From JAMCXS01 sp964459065 (GTDB lineage Bacteria; Acidobacteriota; Terriglobia; UBA7540), in NCBI GenBank assembly GCA_964459065.1, contig CAYWMN010000066.1:1-16261 (forward strand): DNA of 16,261 bases, in the 5' to 3' direction. The translations under genes and the position numbers were made by a program. Position 1 is the stretch's first letter. Every line of letters starts with the position of its first letter. The notes beneath the pieces were generated by a model that did no database searches, was not told the origin of the DNA, and worked only from the letters and a program-made list of their open reading frames with translations. Shown here in pieces: positions 1 through 5,280 of this stretch.

Positions 1-2
1 TG

Positions 3-190
3 CTGCGGAAGATTGAAGTGGAAATTGCGAACGGGAAGACGACGCCGCAAGCGTCGCGGGAAGCTGGGATTACCGAACAGACCTACTACCGATGGCGGAA
101 GGAGTTTGGAGGGCTGAAGCTGGACCAAGCCAAGCGGCTGAAGTAACTGGAAAAGGAGAACGCCCGGTTGAAGCGGTTGGTAGCAGTCAT
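3..190 (+). pseudogene. IS3-family transposase OrfA fragment, interrupted by a stop
   Basis: The frame starting at base 3 reads a helix-turn-helix stretch typical of IS3-type OrfA: a PQASREAGITEQTYYRWRKE motif followed by EFGGLKLDQAKRLK. A TAA at 144-146 then stands where the family usually has a Glu codon. After the stop the same frame continues with LEKENARLKRLVA, the leucine-rich OrfA coiled coil, to about base 188, where similarity ends. The gene is therefore open at the left window edge, broken by a probable GAA-to-TAA change and truncated on the right. No OrfB (DDE integrase) follows, so the fragment cannot transpose by itself. The family call is confident; the subgroup is not resolved. 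Confidence 0.8.
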
Positions 191-689
191 TGTTCTAATC
201 GCGATATGGCTTCTCTTGTACAGCAATCCGATAATAAATTCCATCGACAACTTAGCTATATTAACCACCGAATCACACCTCCCTTCGGTGGAAACACGGA
301 ATATCCAGTTCTTGATCAATCACACTAAAGCTTCCTCGGTCCTAAGCAGTGCCCCGATGGTCCATTGTCATTAGTCGGCGGACCACCCGATCCTTCCAAA
401 ACCCGCGCTCAAACCAAACGGTTTATCTCACGAGAGGAAGCCAACCTTTTGAACCACCCCCCGAAAGCCCGTTCTGAGCCCCTAGTCATCCGAAGTTGCT
501 GCACAGCGATCCGGGTCGCGGCTGAACAAGTCTGGACAGATAGGGCTTGGGGCAATATGGCCCACGAGTTTGGCATTAAACGTTCAGGATATTCCGTGCC
601 TGCAAGCCTTTGCGTTTGCAACTGGTTACAAGGGCATGTGCGAGAGCGAATGAAACCGCGCTCTTTAGGAGCCAAAAAAGAGGTCAAAA
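191..689. other. Gene-poor stretch after the IS3 fragment
   Basis: No convincing gene is seen. Open frames exist on both strands at about 365-790 (+) and 409-687 (-), but neither has a recognisable motif, a good ribosome site or a plausible composition, and they overlap each other. The only structure noticed is an inverted repeat, CCACCGAA at 265-272 and TTCGGTGG at 284-291, with an 11-base loop. It has no T-run on either side, so it is not a clear terminator. The region could hold remnants of the inserted element too decayed to recognise. Confidence 0.5.
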
Positions 690-1139
690 TTGAAAAATTT
701 TGGTATGTACTTCGGCTGCTTGACCCTGGCGCTCTACCTGGGCAGAGAGTTCATCGGGTGGATGTGGTGGGAGAACTGGGAAGACGATGACGACGAGCCC
801 TTTCCAGCGCCGCTTCTGGTGGGATCACGGCCATTCTGGTCCGCCTTCCAGAATATGTTCGCGTGGATATTGCGGCAAACGCATGATGTCTGCCGTCTGC
901 TAAGGAGTGCGCTGGCGCGGTTCTGGCCCGAGGGCGCTCCGAGGGGGGAACCCATGGACGCTGACGGCCGCACCCCGACCGAATGGCTCCTTATCAATGT
1001 GGTTGGAGTCTGGAACCTCAGAAGCTGGTATGGTGGCGAATACGACTGGGAGGTAAGGCAGCGATGGGAAGAATGCCTGGAAGGGCGCAAAGGAGCGGAA
1101 GAGACCGCGGCAGCGCCGGAAAGGAAGACAGCGGGCTGA
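690..1139 (+). CDS. Unrecognised Trp-rich small protein with N-terminal hydrophobic segment
   Basis: No family is recognised. The 149-residue product starts at TTG (690) behind AGAGGT (680-685). Residues about 6-20 form a short hydrophobic stretch (MYFGCLTLALYLG) followed by a WMWWENW cluster and an acidic DDDDE run. This looks like a weak membrane anchor or uncleaved signal with a charged exposed part. The C-terminal third is again Trp-rich and charged. Its TGA (1137-1139) overlaps the ATG (1139-1141) of the next gene, an arrangement typical of translational coupling, which is the best evidence that both frames are real. The partner carries a twin-arginine signal, so both may act at or beyond the membrane; that is inference. 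The start is uncertain. Confidence 0.5.
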   Translation: MKNFGMYFGCLTLALYLGREFIGWMWWENWEDDDDEPFPAPLLVGSRPFWSAFQNMFAWILRQTHDVCRLLRSALARFWPEGAPRGEPMDADGRTPTEWLLINVVGVWNLRSWYGGEYDWEVRQRWEECLEGRKGAEETAAAPERKTAG

Positions 1140-1684
1140 TGGACATGCACGGCGGTAATAAGATGGAGGGCATTTCACCAGGAGTTGCGGAACATTCAAT
1201 CAAGGCAGGCATGTCGCGGCGGGACTTTCTCTTCATCCCCATCTTCTCAAGCTTGGTGGGCGCGTTGGTGCTGCCGGAGATCGTGCCTCTCGATGCGTCT
1301 GAGCCGGGCGACAGTCTTCCCCAGGATAGAACTGGGACGCCCTCCCTGGACCTATGCCCTGAATGTGGCGGCTGGGGCAGGATCACCTGCCCGGTCTGCG
1401 ACGGGACCGGCTTGTGGACTGAGGCCAGCGAGAGCGCAGGGCTCCTCCAGCGTGAAGTCGCCCGTGCCGGAGGTCGCTGCGCTTGGTGCATCGACCAGCG
1501 GCGCTCAGGCTGGACCACAGGCAACGATGTCGGAGAGGCCGAGTGCCAGTGCTGCTCCGGCAGCGGCATGGTGCTCACGGAGCATCCTGGATCGTTCCGG
1601 CAACATCCCCCTTTTGACTTGTCGTCGGGTATCCCAAACAACGAAAGGTCGCAAAGTACTTGGAGTCAACCGGTGAGCTACTAG
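1139..1684 (+). CDS. Tat-signal protein with DnaJ-type CxxC zinc knuckles
   Basis: The 181-residue product has a twin-arginine motif, SRRDFL, at residues 26-31, followed by a hydrophobic stretch to about 46, matching a Tat export signal. The mature part carries four CxxC pairs: C73/C76, C84/C87, C114/C117 and C136/C139. The first, second and fourth are followed by glycine-rich tails (CPECGGWG, CPVCDGTG, CQCCSGSG), as in the two-zinc central domain of DnaJ; the third lacks the GxG tail. No J domain or substrate-binding domain is present. I chose ATG 1139 because it overlaps the upstream stop; an alternative ATG at 1211 gives MSRRDF directly and would be a normal Tat start. Export of a DnaJ-like knuckle is unusual, and the function is unknown. 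The C-terminus may be frameshifted, because another frame looks coding just after it (1618-1791). Confidence 0.6.
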   Translation: MDMHGGNKMEGISPGVAEHSIKAGMSRRDFLFIPIFSSLVGALVLPEIVPLDASEPGDSLPQDRTGTPSLDLCPECGGWGRITCPVCDGTGLWTEASESAGLLQREVARAGGRCAWCIDQRRSGWTTGNDVGEAECQCCSGSGMVLTEHPGSFRQHPPFDLSSGIPNNERSQSTWSQPVSY

Positions 1685-1791
1685 ATTGGAGCTACCCAAG
1701 TATATGGCCTAGCGAACAAAACCAGTGGAACGCAGTCTTGGAGGTTGTATTTGAAGACTGTTATTATCCCACTGGGCTTAGCGGCCATTGA
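1618..1791 (+). pseudogene. Coding-looking segment in a third frame after the zinc-knuckle gene
   Basis: From 1618 to the TGA at 1789-1791 one frame is open for 58 codons and reads a protein-like sequence, including KVAKYLESTGELLDW, SEQNQWNAVLEVVFEDC and a PTG near the end. It overlaps the last 67 bases of the zinc-knuckle gene and is bounded on the left by TGA (1615-1617). There is no ATG; TTG at 1660 could give 43 residues. Either it is the native C-terminus of the zinc-knuckle protein, displaced by a single-base indel near 1618-1684, or it is a small separate gene or remnant. I recognise no family. Confidence 0.3.
1738..1767 (+). promoter_or_regulatory. Possible promoter of the nuclease operon
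   Basis: TTGGAG (1738-1743) and TATTAT (1762-1767) are separated by 18 bases, resembling sigma-70 -35 and -10 boxes, with the nuclease ATG at 1813. The same bases lie inside the open third frame described above and between short inverted repeats (CAGTCTT/AAGACTG, 1733-1739 and 1754-1760), so the match could be chance. Confidence 0.35.
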
Positions 1792-1812
1792 TTTCACAGG
1801 CTGCGAGGAAAA

Positions 1813-2604
1813 ATGCCACACGAACAATTGCCAATATCTTGGAATGCAGCACACAAAATGATTGAAGCGCTAATAAAACGGTCAGACCCAGAGGCACAGA
1901 GACTTCGAGATGCTGTTCGGCGAAGCAATAGCGCCTTGGCTCCATTTGGAGAACCGTTGCTGATTGATTTTGGCGCCCATCGTTGGTTGCGGAGCAGCCG
2001 TGAGGAGACTTACTCGGATTGGCTCGCGTGGATTGTCAAGCAACTAGCCGATGATCCGGACGCAGTCCTTGATTTGTTCAGCATTAGGGACAGGCCGCCG
2101 ACTTGGTCCGGTTCACAACAGCACATGGTTACCGTGGATCGGGAGACTCCAGTCAAGCTGGCCAGATGGGATGGCCGGCTTGACCTGCTTCTTCGCTGCG
2201 GAGAAAATGCGTCCTACATTGTTGAGCTGAAACTCCCGGACCCCGAACATGCCGACACTGCAAAGCAAAGACAATATATGGAGTGGCTGAGATGCCAGCC
2301 AGGAATCCAGCACTACGGTGGTACCTTGGTGGCCTTAGAAGGAGAGGAGAAGCTGTACGAAGGATTCCGCCTCGTGCCGTGGTCTGAGTTATGTTTAAAG
2401 CTTCGCAGGAGCTTGGTTCGATACTCATTGGGGACGCGCAAGCCGGTCGTGATGTCCTTGATGCTTGCCTTTGTAGGAGCAGTGGAACAGAACTTATTGA
2501 GGTTCTCATCGGAGTTGGTACAGAGCGTGATGGAAGGCAAAGCTCCTCTCTTGATTACACCGCAGGTCGCTAACCACTTAGAGGCTTTTCTAAACGAGGT
2601 TTAG
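1813..2604 (+). CDS. PD-(D/E)XK nuclease superfamily protein
   Basis: The 263-residue product has the layout of a PD-(D/E)XK nuclease fold. An N-terminal helix with acidic residues (REETYSDWLAWI, about 63-74) is followed by RLDLLL with D124, then YIVELKL with E138-x-K140, and a helix with Q152/Y155. D124, E138 and K140 would be the metal-binding and catalytic residues. The C-terminal third is helical and unrecognised. ATG 1813 is preceded by GAGG (1805-1808). The next gene starts one base after the stop, so the two form an operon. Known: this fold occurs in restriction enzymes, anti-phage nucleases, recombination and repair enzymes, and some decayed inactive relatives. Inference: a DNA-processing or defence role, given the mobile context. 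No methyltransferase, helicase or specificity subunit is nearby, so a classic restriction system is not supported. Confidence 0.65.
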   Translation: MPHEQLPISWNAAHKMIEALIKRSDPEAQRLRDAVRRSNSALAPFGEPLLIDFGAHRWLRSSREETYSDWLAWIVKQLADDPDAVLDLFSIRDRPPTWSGSQQHMVTVDRETPVKLARWDGRLDLLLRCGENASYIVELKLPDPEHADTAKQRQYMEWLRCQPGIQHYGGTLVALEGEEKLYEGFRLVPWSELCLKLRRSLVRYSLGTRKPVVMSLMLAFVGAVEQNLLRFSSELVQSVMEGKAPLLITPQVANHLEAFLNEV

Positions 2605-2605
2605 A

Positions 2606-3151
2606 GTGGATAATGGGAACAACTCTGATTTCTTAAAAGAGGGATTCATAGCGTACCCCAACCCAATGTTTGCGGTCAGGGAGTTTCGCCGCCAAATACA
2701 GCAGAAAGCCCGTATGACATTGGAATACAACCTGGCTAGTTTGTCGAAGGCTATCGGGAGAAACCTTCTTGACTCCACCATAACGACCTATGCCAACCCA
2801 GACTCTCCTGAAAAGCAATCTTGGGACGGAACGTGGGCCTGGATTGCGGTTAAATTGCCTGTACCTGACTTCGGTGACTCCTATCATGGGATTGTCTGGC
2901 AAAACAAGGGCGGGTCGGTCGCTGGAAGCGTCACCTCGAATTTCGAACCGAAGCCAATACTCTTCGAAGCAGCTCGAGATAAGTTTTGTGGCATTGGTGG
3001 GGCCAAGCACACCGAATTTCATCAGTTAGAAATCCGAGAGCCGCTCCCGCGTGAGGATGGCACCTCATTCGAGAGCACACTCGACAAAATCATCAATGAA
3101 TGGGTCGGTATATGGAACGAAGCCGGAGGGCCCGATAGCTTAGTTCGTTGA
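2606..3151 (+). CDS. Unrecognised partner protein of the nuclease operon
   Basis: No family is recognised. The product is 181 residues if it starts at GTG 2606, one base after the nuclease stop and behind GAGGT (2596-2600), a well-spaced ribosome site lying inside the end of the nuclease gene. Residues about 22-50 look helical and basic (VREFRRQIQQKARM). A middle part rich in Trp and alternating hydrophobics (WAWIAVKLPVPD, YHGIVWQN) suggests beta strands, and residues about 155-173 form an amphipathic helix ending in EWVGIWNEAGG. There is no signal peptide or membrane segment. Tight coupling to the nuclease argues for a shared function, such as a regulatory or inhibitory partner, a targeting subunit, or a split domain of a longer nuclease family. 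None of these can be chosen from sequence alone. Confidence 0.6.
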   Translation: MDNGNNSDFLKEGFIAYPNPMFAVREFRRQIQQKARMTLEYNLASLSKAIGRNLLDSTITTYANPDSPEKQSWDGTWAWIAVKLPVPDFGDSYHGIVWQNKGGSVAGSVTSNFEPKPILFEAARDKFCGIGGAKHTEFHQLEIREPLPREDGTSFESTLDKIINEWVGIWNEAGGPDSLVR

Positions 3152-3217
3152 TGTGGTACCCTCGTTATTGCATCAGTGAGACCATAGCTGATTAAACCGC
3201 TCGGCGCCTGCTTGACT

Positions 3218-3530
3218 TTATGGTATGTCCTTGGGGTGTCCAACATAGAGATTGGCGTACTGATCGCAAAGCGCCTGAATCGACAGCCATTCTCATGTTG
3301 CCATCCCGGCCGGCCGCAGGATTCGCAGGTCCGGAAGGACTCCTCTTCCGCTTCCGAGATAAGGCTGTCGGTGGCGTCCGTGTGGAGTCTCACGGAGAAG
3401 CGCAAGCCTGCCAAGCGCATGCTTGGCCTCCACGACCACGAACTTCTCGCCGGTCTCGTTCTCAAGCTCCTCCGGCAGCGGCTCCACTCCCACGCAGAGC
3501 CGCCACAGGATGTCGAACCAGCCGGCCGCC
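3218..3530 (-). pseudogene. Frameshifted remnant of a small Cys-containing protein
   Basis: Read on the minus strand, one protein is spread over two frames. The first part reads GWFDILWRLC, then PLPEELENETGEKF and VVVEAKHALGR. Near 3405 the reading jumps one frame to LRFSVRLHTDATDS, EAEEESFRTCESCGRPG. Near 3293-3300 it returns to the original frame, just past its TGA (3293-3295), giving EWLSIQALCDQYA and ending at TAA (3218-3220). The pieces fit a small-protein pattern I remember from mobile-element contexts: GWFD start, KEKFGGLRFY middle, CExCG zinc-like pair and a terminal LCDxxA. I cannot name its function. One insertion and one compensating deletion make it a pseudogene unless sequencing error is involved. 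The N-terminal start has been lost upstream of 3530. Confidence 0.55.
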
Positions 3531-3570
3531 GCACAGGAGCCCGAACGGCATCCGGGTCCGGCGGACGTCG

Positions 3571-3636
3571 CCGCCCCGCCTCCATCTGCTTCAACGCGTC
3601 AATGATCTGCGCTTCGCTGTGCTTTCGAATCGACAT
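3571..3636 (-). mobile_element. IS3-type OrfA N-terminal remnant
   Basis: ATG at 3634-3636 on the minus strand begins MSIRKHSEAQIIDALKQMEA, the opening helix of an IS3-type OrfA, preceded by a good ribosome site (GGGGAAG, about 3642-3648). After roughly 22 codons, at GR, the similarity stops and the frame runs into the pseudogene described above. The remnant has the opposite orientation to the OrfA fragment at the left edge. It also belongs to a different OrfA type, judging by the N-terminal pattern, so the two are probably not ends of one element. Confidence 0.6.
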
Positions 3637-3719
3637 CGATCTTCCCCTTTCTCCGTCCGAAATCATATTCCATTTCGTGCGGTTCTAGGGGAGCAGGTCA
3701 GCGAGGGCAGGCTCGGTAC

Positions 3720-4025
3720 CTTGCTGATTCAGATTTCGTTTTCGCTGGCGACTCTGCGAAACCACGGTGGCAGGCGATGATTCTTAAGAGCCACATTAAA
3801 CCTGCTGCAGACAGAGCCGAAGTCGGCAAGGTTGGTTGGCATACCTTCCGGCACACCTACCGTGCAAGCCTGAAACGTTGCGGCACCCAGTTGGAAGTCC
3901 AAAAGGACCTAATGAGGCATTCCAGTGTAAGGGTGACGGCGGAGGTCTATGGACTGGATCGGAATCTGTCGCCCGAGCACCGGAAAGCAAACACTACGGT
4001 GGTCAAAACTCTGCTGGGAGAGTGA
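3720..4025 (+). pseudogene. C-terminal remnant of a tyrosine recombinase (phage-type integrase)
   Basis: The product carries the second half of the catalytic domain of a tyrosine recombinase. The HxxR box is at WHTFRHTYR, the later histidine in LMRHSSVRVT, and the tyrosine nucleophile in AEVYGLD about ten residues on. Homology-like sequence begins before the first ATG (3777), with SDFVFAGDSAKPRW and then KSHIKPAA from about 3720, so the ATG is not the true start. The N-terminal core-binding domain and the first catalytic Arg are missing; upstream the DNA switches to IS remnants. It cannot be an active recombinase alone. It ends 59 bases from the 3' end of tRNA-Asn and reads toward it, the usual position for the integrase of an element inserted in that tRNA. 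Confidence 0.8.
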
Positions 4026-4043
4026 AGTGGTACGAAGTGGTAC
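4024..4043 (+). repeat. Tandem 10-base repeat between integrase and tRNA
   Basis: GAAGTGGTAC occurs twice back to back (4024-4033 and 4034-4043), starting inside the integrase stop codon and followed by a T5 run. Its place between the integrase end and the tRNA 3' end would suit an integrase arm-binding site or part of an attachment region, but that is inference. Confidence 0.5.
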
Positions 4044-4084
4044 TTTTTCGAATTCTGGACTGGGGGTTAAGTTCTTTGGAATGT

Positions 4085-4159
4085 TGGCTCCCCGGGCAGG
4101 ACTCGAACCTGCAACCCTTCGGTTAACAGCCGAATGCTCTACCATTGAGCTACCGAGGA
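4085..4159 (-). tRNA. tRNA-Asn (anticodon GTT)
   Basis: On the minus strand a full cloverleaf folds. The acceptor stem is TCCTCGG with CCGGGGA (one T-G pair), the D arm contains AGCTCAATGGTAGAGC, the anticodon stem is TTCGG/CCGAA, and the TPsiC arm contains GGTTCGAGTCC. The seven-base anticodon loop is CTGTTAA, so the anticodon is GTT (4125-4127 on the plus strand). Discriminator G is followed by an encoded CCA (4085-4087). The gene is 75 bases long and intact, as expected if an inserting element restored its 3' end. A good promoter lies upstream at 4199-4228. Confidence 0.96.
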
Positions 4160-4198
4160 GTATACGAAACACGACAAGGCACTCAGCCAAACCCTCAA

Positions 4199-4228
4199 TT
4201 TATAGCACAACGCCAAAATGTACGTCAA
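4199..4228 (-). promoter_or_regulatory. Sigma-70-type promoter of tRNA-Asn
   Basis: Reading the minus strand, TTGACG (4223-4228) and TATAAA (4199-4204) are separated by 18 bases. This places transcription start near 4192, about 33 bases before the mature tRNA 5' end at 4159. Five of six bases match consensus in each box. No other gene start could use it. The rest of 4160-4417 shows no gene or further structure I can support. Confidence 0.7.
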
Positions 4229-4417
4229 TGCTGCTGGCTTCATGGCTCTGGGCGCCTTCTTGCCGGGATCACTCCATGTCGAAGATAACAGGAGAGTTTG
4301 TCCGGCGCGAGCCCCTCTCATGAGTTTGCAAGACCCAACTCCAGAACCCTGATTGTTATGGAGCTTTTGAAGTCCGCCAGAGGTTACCCGAGCGCCCACC
4401 AGGAAGAGGGTGTGTGA

Positions 4418-4603
4418 TCAGCCTTTTTTTTCTTCTTCAGGTTTTTCCGCAGGCTTATCCATGCCGCCTTTAATGGCGTCCTTAAATTCTTTGATCCCTT
4501 TCCCCAATCCCCGGCCCAGGTCCGGTAACTTTCCCGGCCCGAAAATGATCAACACGATCAGCAAAATAAAAAACAGGTGTGTTGGTTGAAGCAATCCTTC
4601 CAT
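4418..4603 (-). CDS. tatA: Twin-arginine translocase subunit TatA/TatE family
   Basis: The 61-residue product matches TatA: an N-terminal membrane helix (HLFFILLIVLIIFGPGKLPD, about residues 9-28) with the conserved FGPGKLPDLGR hinge. An amphipathic helix follows (GLGKGIKEFKDAIKGG) and then a charged, Pro/Glu/Lys-rich tail. TatA oligomers form the transport path for folded proteins across the cytoplasmic membrane, working with TatC and often TatB, neither of which is in this window. ATG 4603 has a strong ribosome site, GGGAGGAG, with 8 bases of spacing. A promoter-like sequence and a leader hairpin precede it, so it can be expressed apart from the CYTH gene. The system it serves could export the Tat-signal zinc-knuckle protein encoded in the neighbouring island. 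Confidence 0.93.
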   Translation of the reverse strand: MEGLLQPTHLFFILLIVLIIFGPGKLPDLGRGLGKGIKEFKDAIKGGMDKPAEKPEEEKKG

Positions 4604-4623
4604 TGTTCACACTCCTCCCGGTG

Positions 4624-4638
4624 CTGCACTCTGTGCAG
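4624..4638 (-). repeat. Short perfect hairpin in the tatA leader
   Basis: CTGCAC (4624-4629) and GTGCAG (4633-4638) pair perfectly around a 3-base loop. The hairpin lies between the predicted tatA transcription start and its ribosome site (4612-4619), leaving only a few bases to the latter. It could affect translation or RNA stability; chance is possible. Confidence 0.4.
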
Positions 4639-4650
4639 GAAACTAATTTG

Positions 4651-4679
4651 ATTATAGTCTACCCTGTTTTAGAACCCAA
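4651..4679 (-). promoter_or_regulatory. tatA: Possible tatA promoter
   Basis: On the minus strand there is a perfect -10 box, TATAAT (4651-4656), with a weak -35, TTGGGT (4674-4679), 17 bases away. It fits between the CYTH stop (4687) and the tatA start, with transcription predicted near 4644. Confidence 0.5.
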
Positions 4680-4686
4680 TGGAGAA

Positions 4687-5259
4687 TTAAAAAACCATGT
4701 TGCCCGGCACAATCCCTCTTTGCTTGCAATCCTGCCGGTAAAGGGTTCCGTAACTGGCTGTGATGTAATTCTGTTGACGGTATCCAAGCTGCCGCGCCCA
4801 ATGATTGATCCATCGCCTGGACCCTTCCAGTTCCAAAAAGTTTCCAATCGGCGTTTCATCTAACAGGATCGCTCCATGGCTGTGCTTTTTGTCCCGGTTC
4901 GTCTCCGCATAGGCGGTCCGATATTTCTCGTAGCGAAAAACCGGCTTCAGGCCAAGAGACTCCAGGATGTTCTGGAGCACCGCGCCGTCTTCGACCTCCG
5001 TCTCAATTTCGCGGCGGACCTTGTAAGAAGCGGAAGGTTCGGGAGCGCCCTTGAATGTAACGATGTGCCGCCGCCCAACCGTTCGCAGGCGCAACAGCGA
5101 ACGGGCATCCAGCAGCCGCTGGTCATCGAAATCAAAAACCACATTCGCTTCAAAGTGCCGGCGCTCAGCCACCCCACAGCCCAGGTCTCTGAGCCGCCGC
5201 TTCAAGGCGCGGGGTTCGCAGACCTTCAGCTTGACCTCAACCTCGTAAGGGTGCTTCAT
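4687..5259 (-). CDS. CYTH-domain protein (class IV adenylate cyclase / triphosphatase-like)
   Basis: The 190-residue product begins with the signature ExExK motif (E6, E8, K10 in EVEVKLK). It then shows alternating basic and acidic strands expected of the CYTH triphosphate tunnel: LLRLR, IVTFKG, VRREIETEVED, YRTAYAE and, near the C-terminus, ILLDETPIGNFLELEG. CYTH enzymes bind nucleotides or other triphosphates with divalent metal. Members include CyaB-type adenylate cyclase, thiamine triphosphatase and inorganic triphosphatase, and sequence alone does not tell which applies here. Length and closeness to CyaB-like proteins make 'class IV adenylate cyclase' the usual label. The gene starts 21 bases after the polyprenyl synthase stop, probably in the same transcript. 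Its ribosome site (AAGG) sits very close to the ATG and looks weak, consistent with coupled translation. Confidence 0.85.
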   Translation of the reverse strand: MKHPYEVEVKLKVCEPRALKRRLRDLGCGVAERRHFEANVVFDFDDQRLLDARSLLRLRTVGRRHIVTFKGAPEPSASYKVRREIETEVEDGAVLQNILESLGLKPVFRYEKYRTAYAETNRDKKHSHGAILLDETPIGNFLELEGSRRWINHWARQLGYRQQNYITASYGTLYRQDCKQRGIVPGNMVF

Positions 5260-5280
5260 GCCTTGTGAAGGAAAGCCTGA

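Larger units (their letters stand above)
1..4084. mobile_element. Decayed genomic island or mobile-element graveyard abutting tRNA-Asn
   Basis: Seen: this stretch holds two different IS3-type orfA remnants, the C-terminal half of a tyrosine integrase, a multiply frameshifted pseudogene and four unfamiliar small genes. From 4085 on, every gene is an intact minus-strand core-type gene. The integrase remnant points at the 3' end of the tRNA-Asn gene and ends 59 bases from it. Known: integrative elements often sit at the 3' end of a tRNA gene with their integrase next to it. Inference: an element inserted here and then decayed. I found no second copy of the tRNA 3' end in the window, so the far attachment site, if it survives, lies left of base 1. 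The left boundary is therefore unknown. Confidence 0.55.

Noticed and set aside
365..790. Open frame of 141 codons on the plus strand, with a 92-codon minus-strand frame over it
   Set aside because: No motif, no good ribosome site, Cys/Arg-rich random-looking composition; its end overlaps the better-supported gene at 690.
1607..1617. C CCT TTT slippery heptamer in frame in the zinc-knuckle gene, suggesting -1 programmed frameshifting
   Set aside because: A -1 shift there meets TGA (1615-1617) at once, so it cannot reach the downstream third frame.
3022..3666. Single 214-residue minus-strand protein
   Set aside because: The frame joins an IS orfA start, the middle of a frameshifted pseudogene and the antisense of the nuclease partner; it is not one gene.
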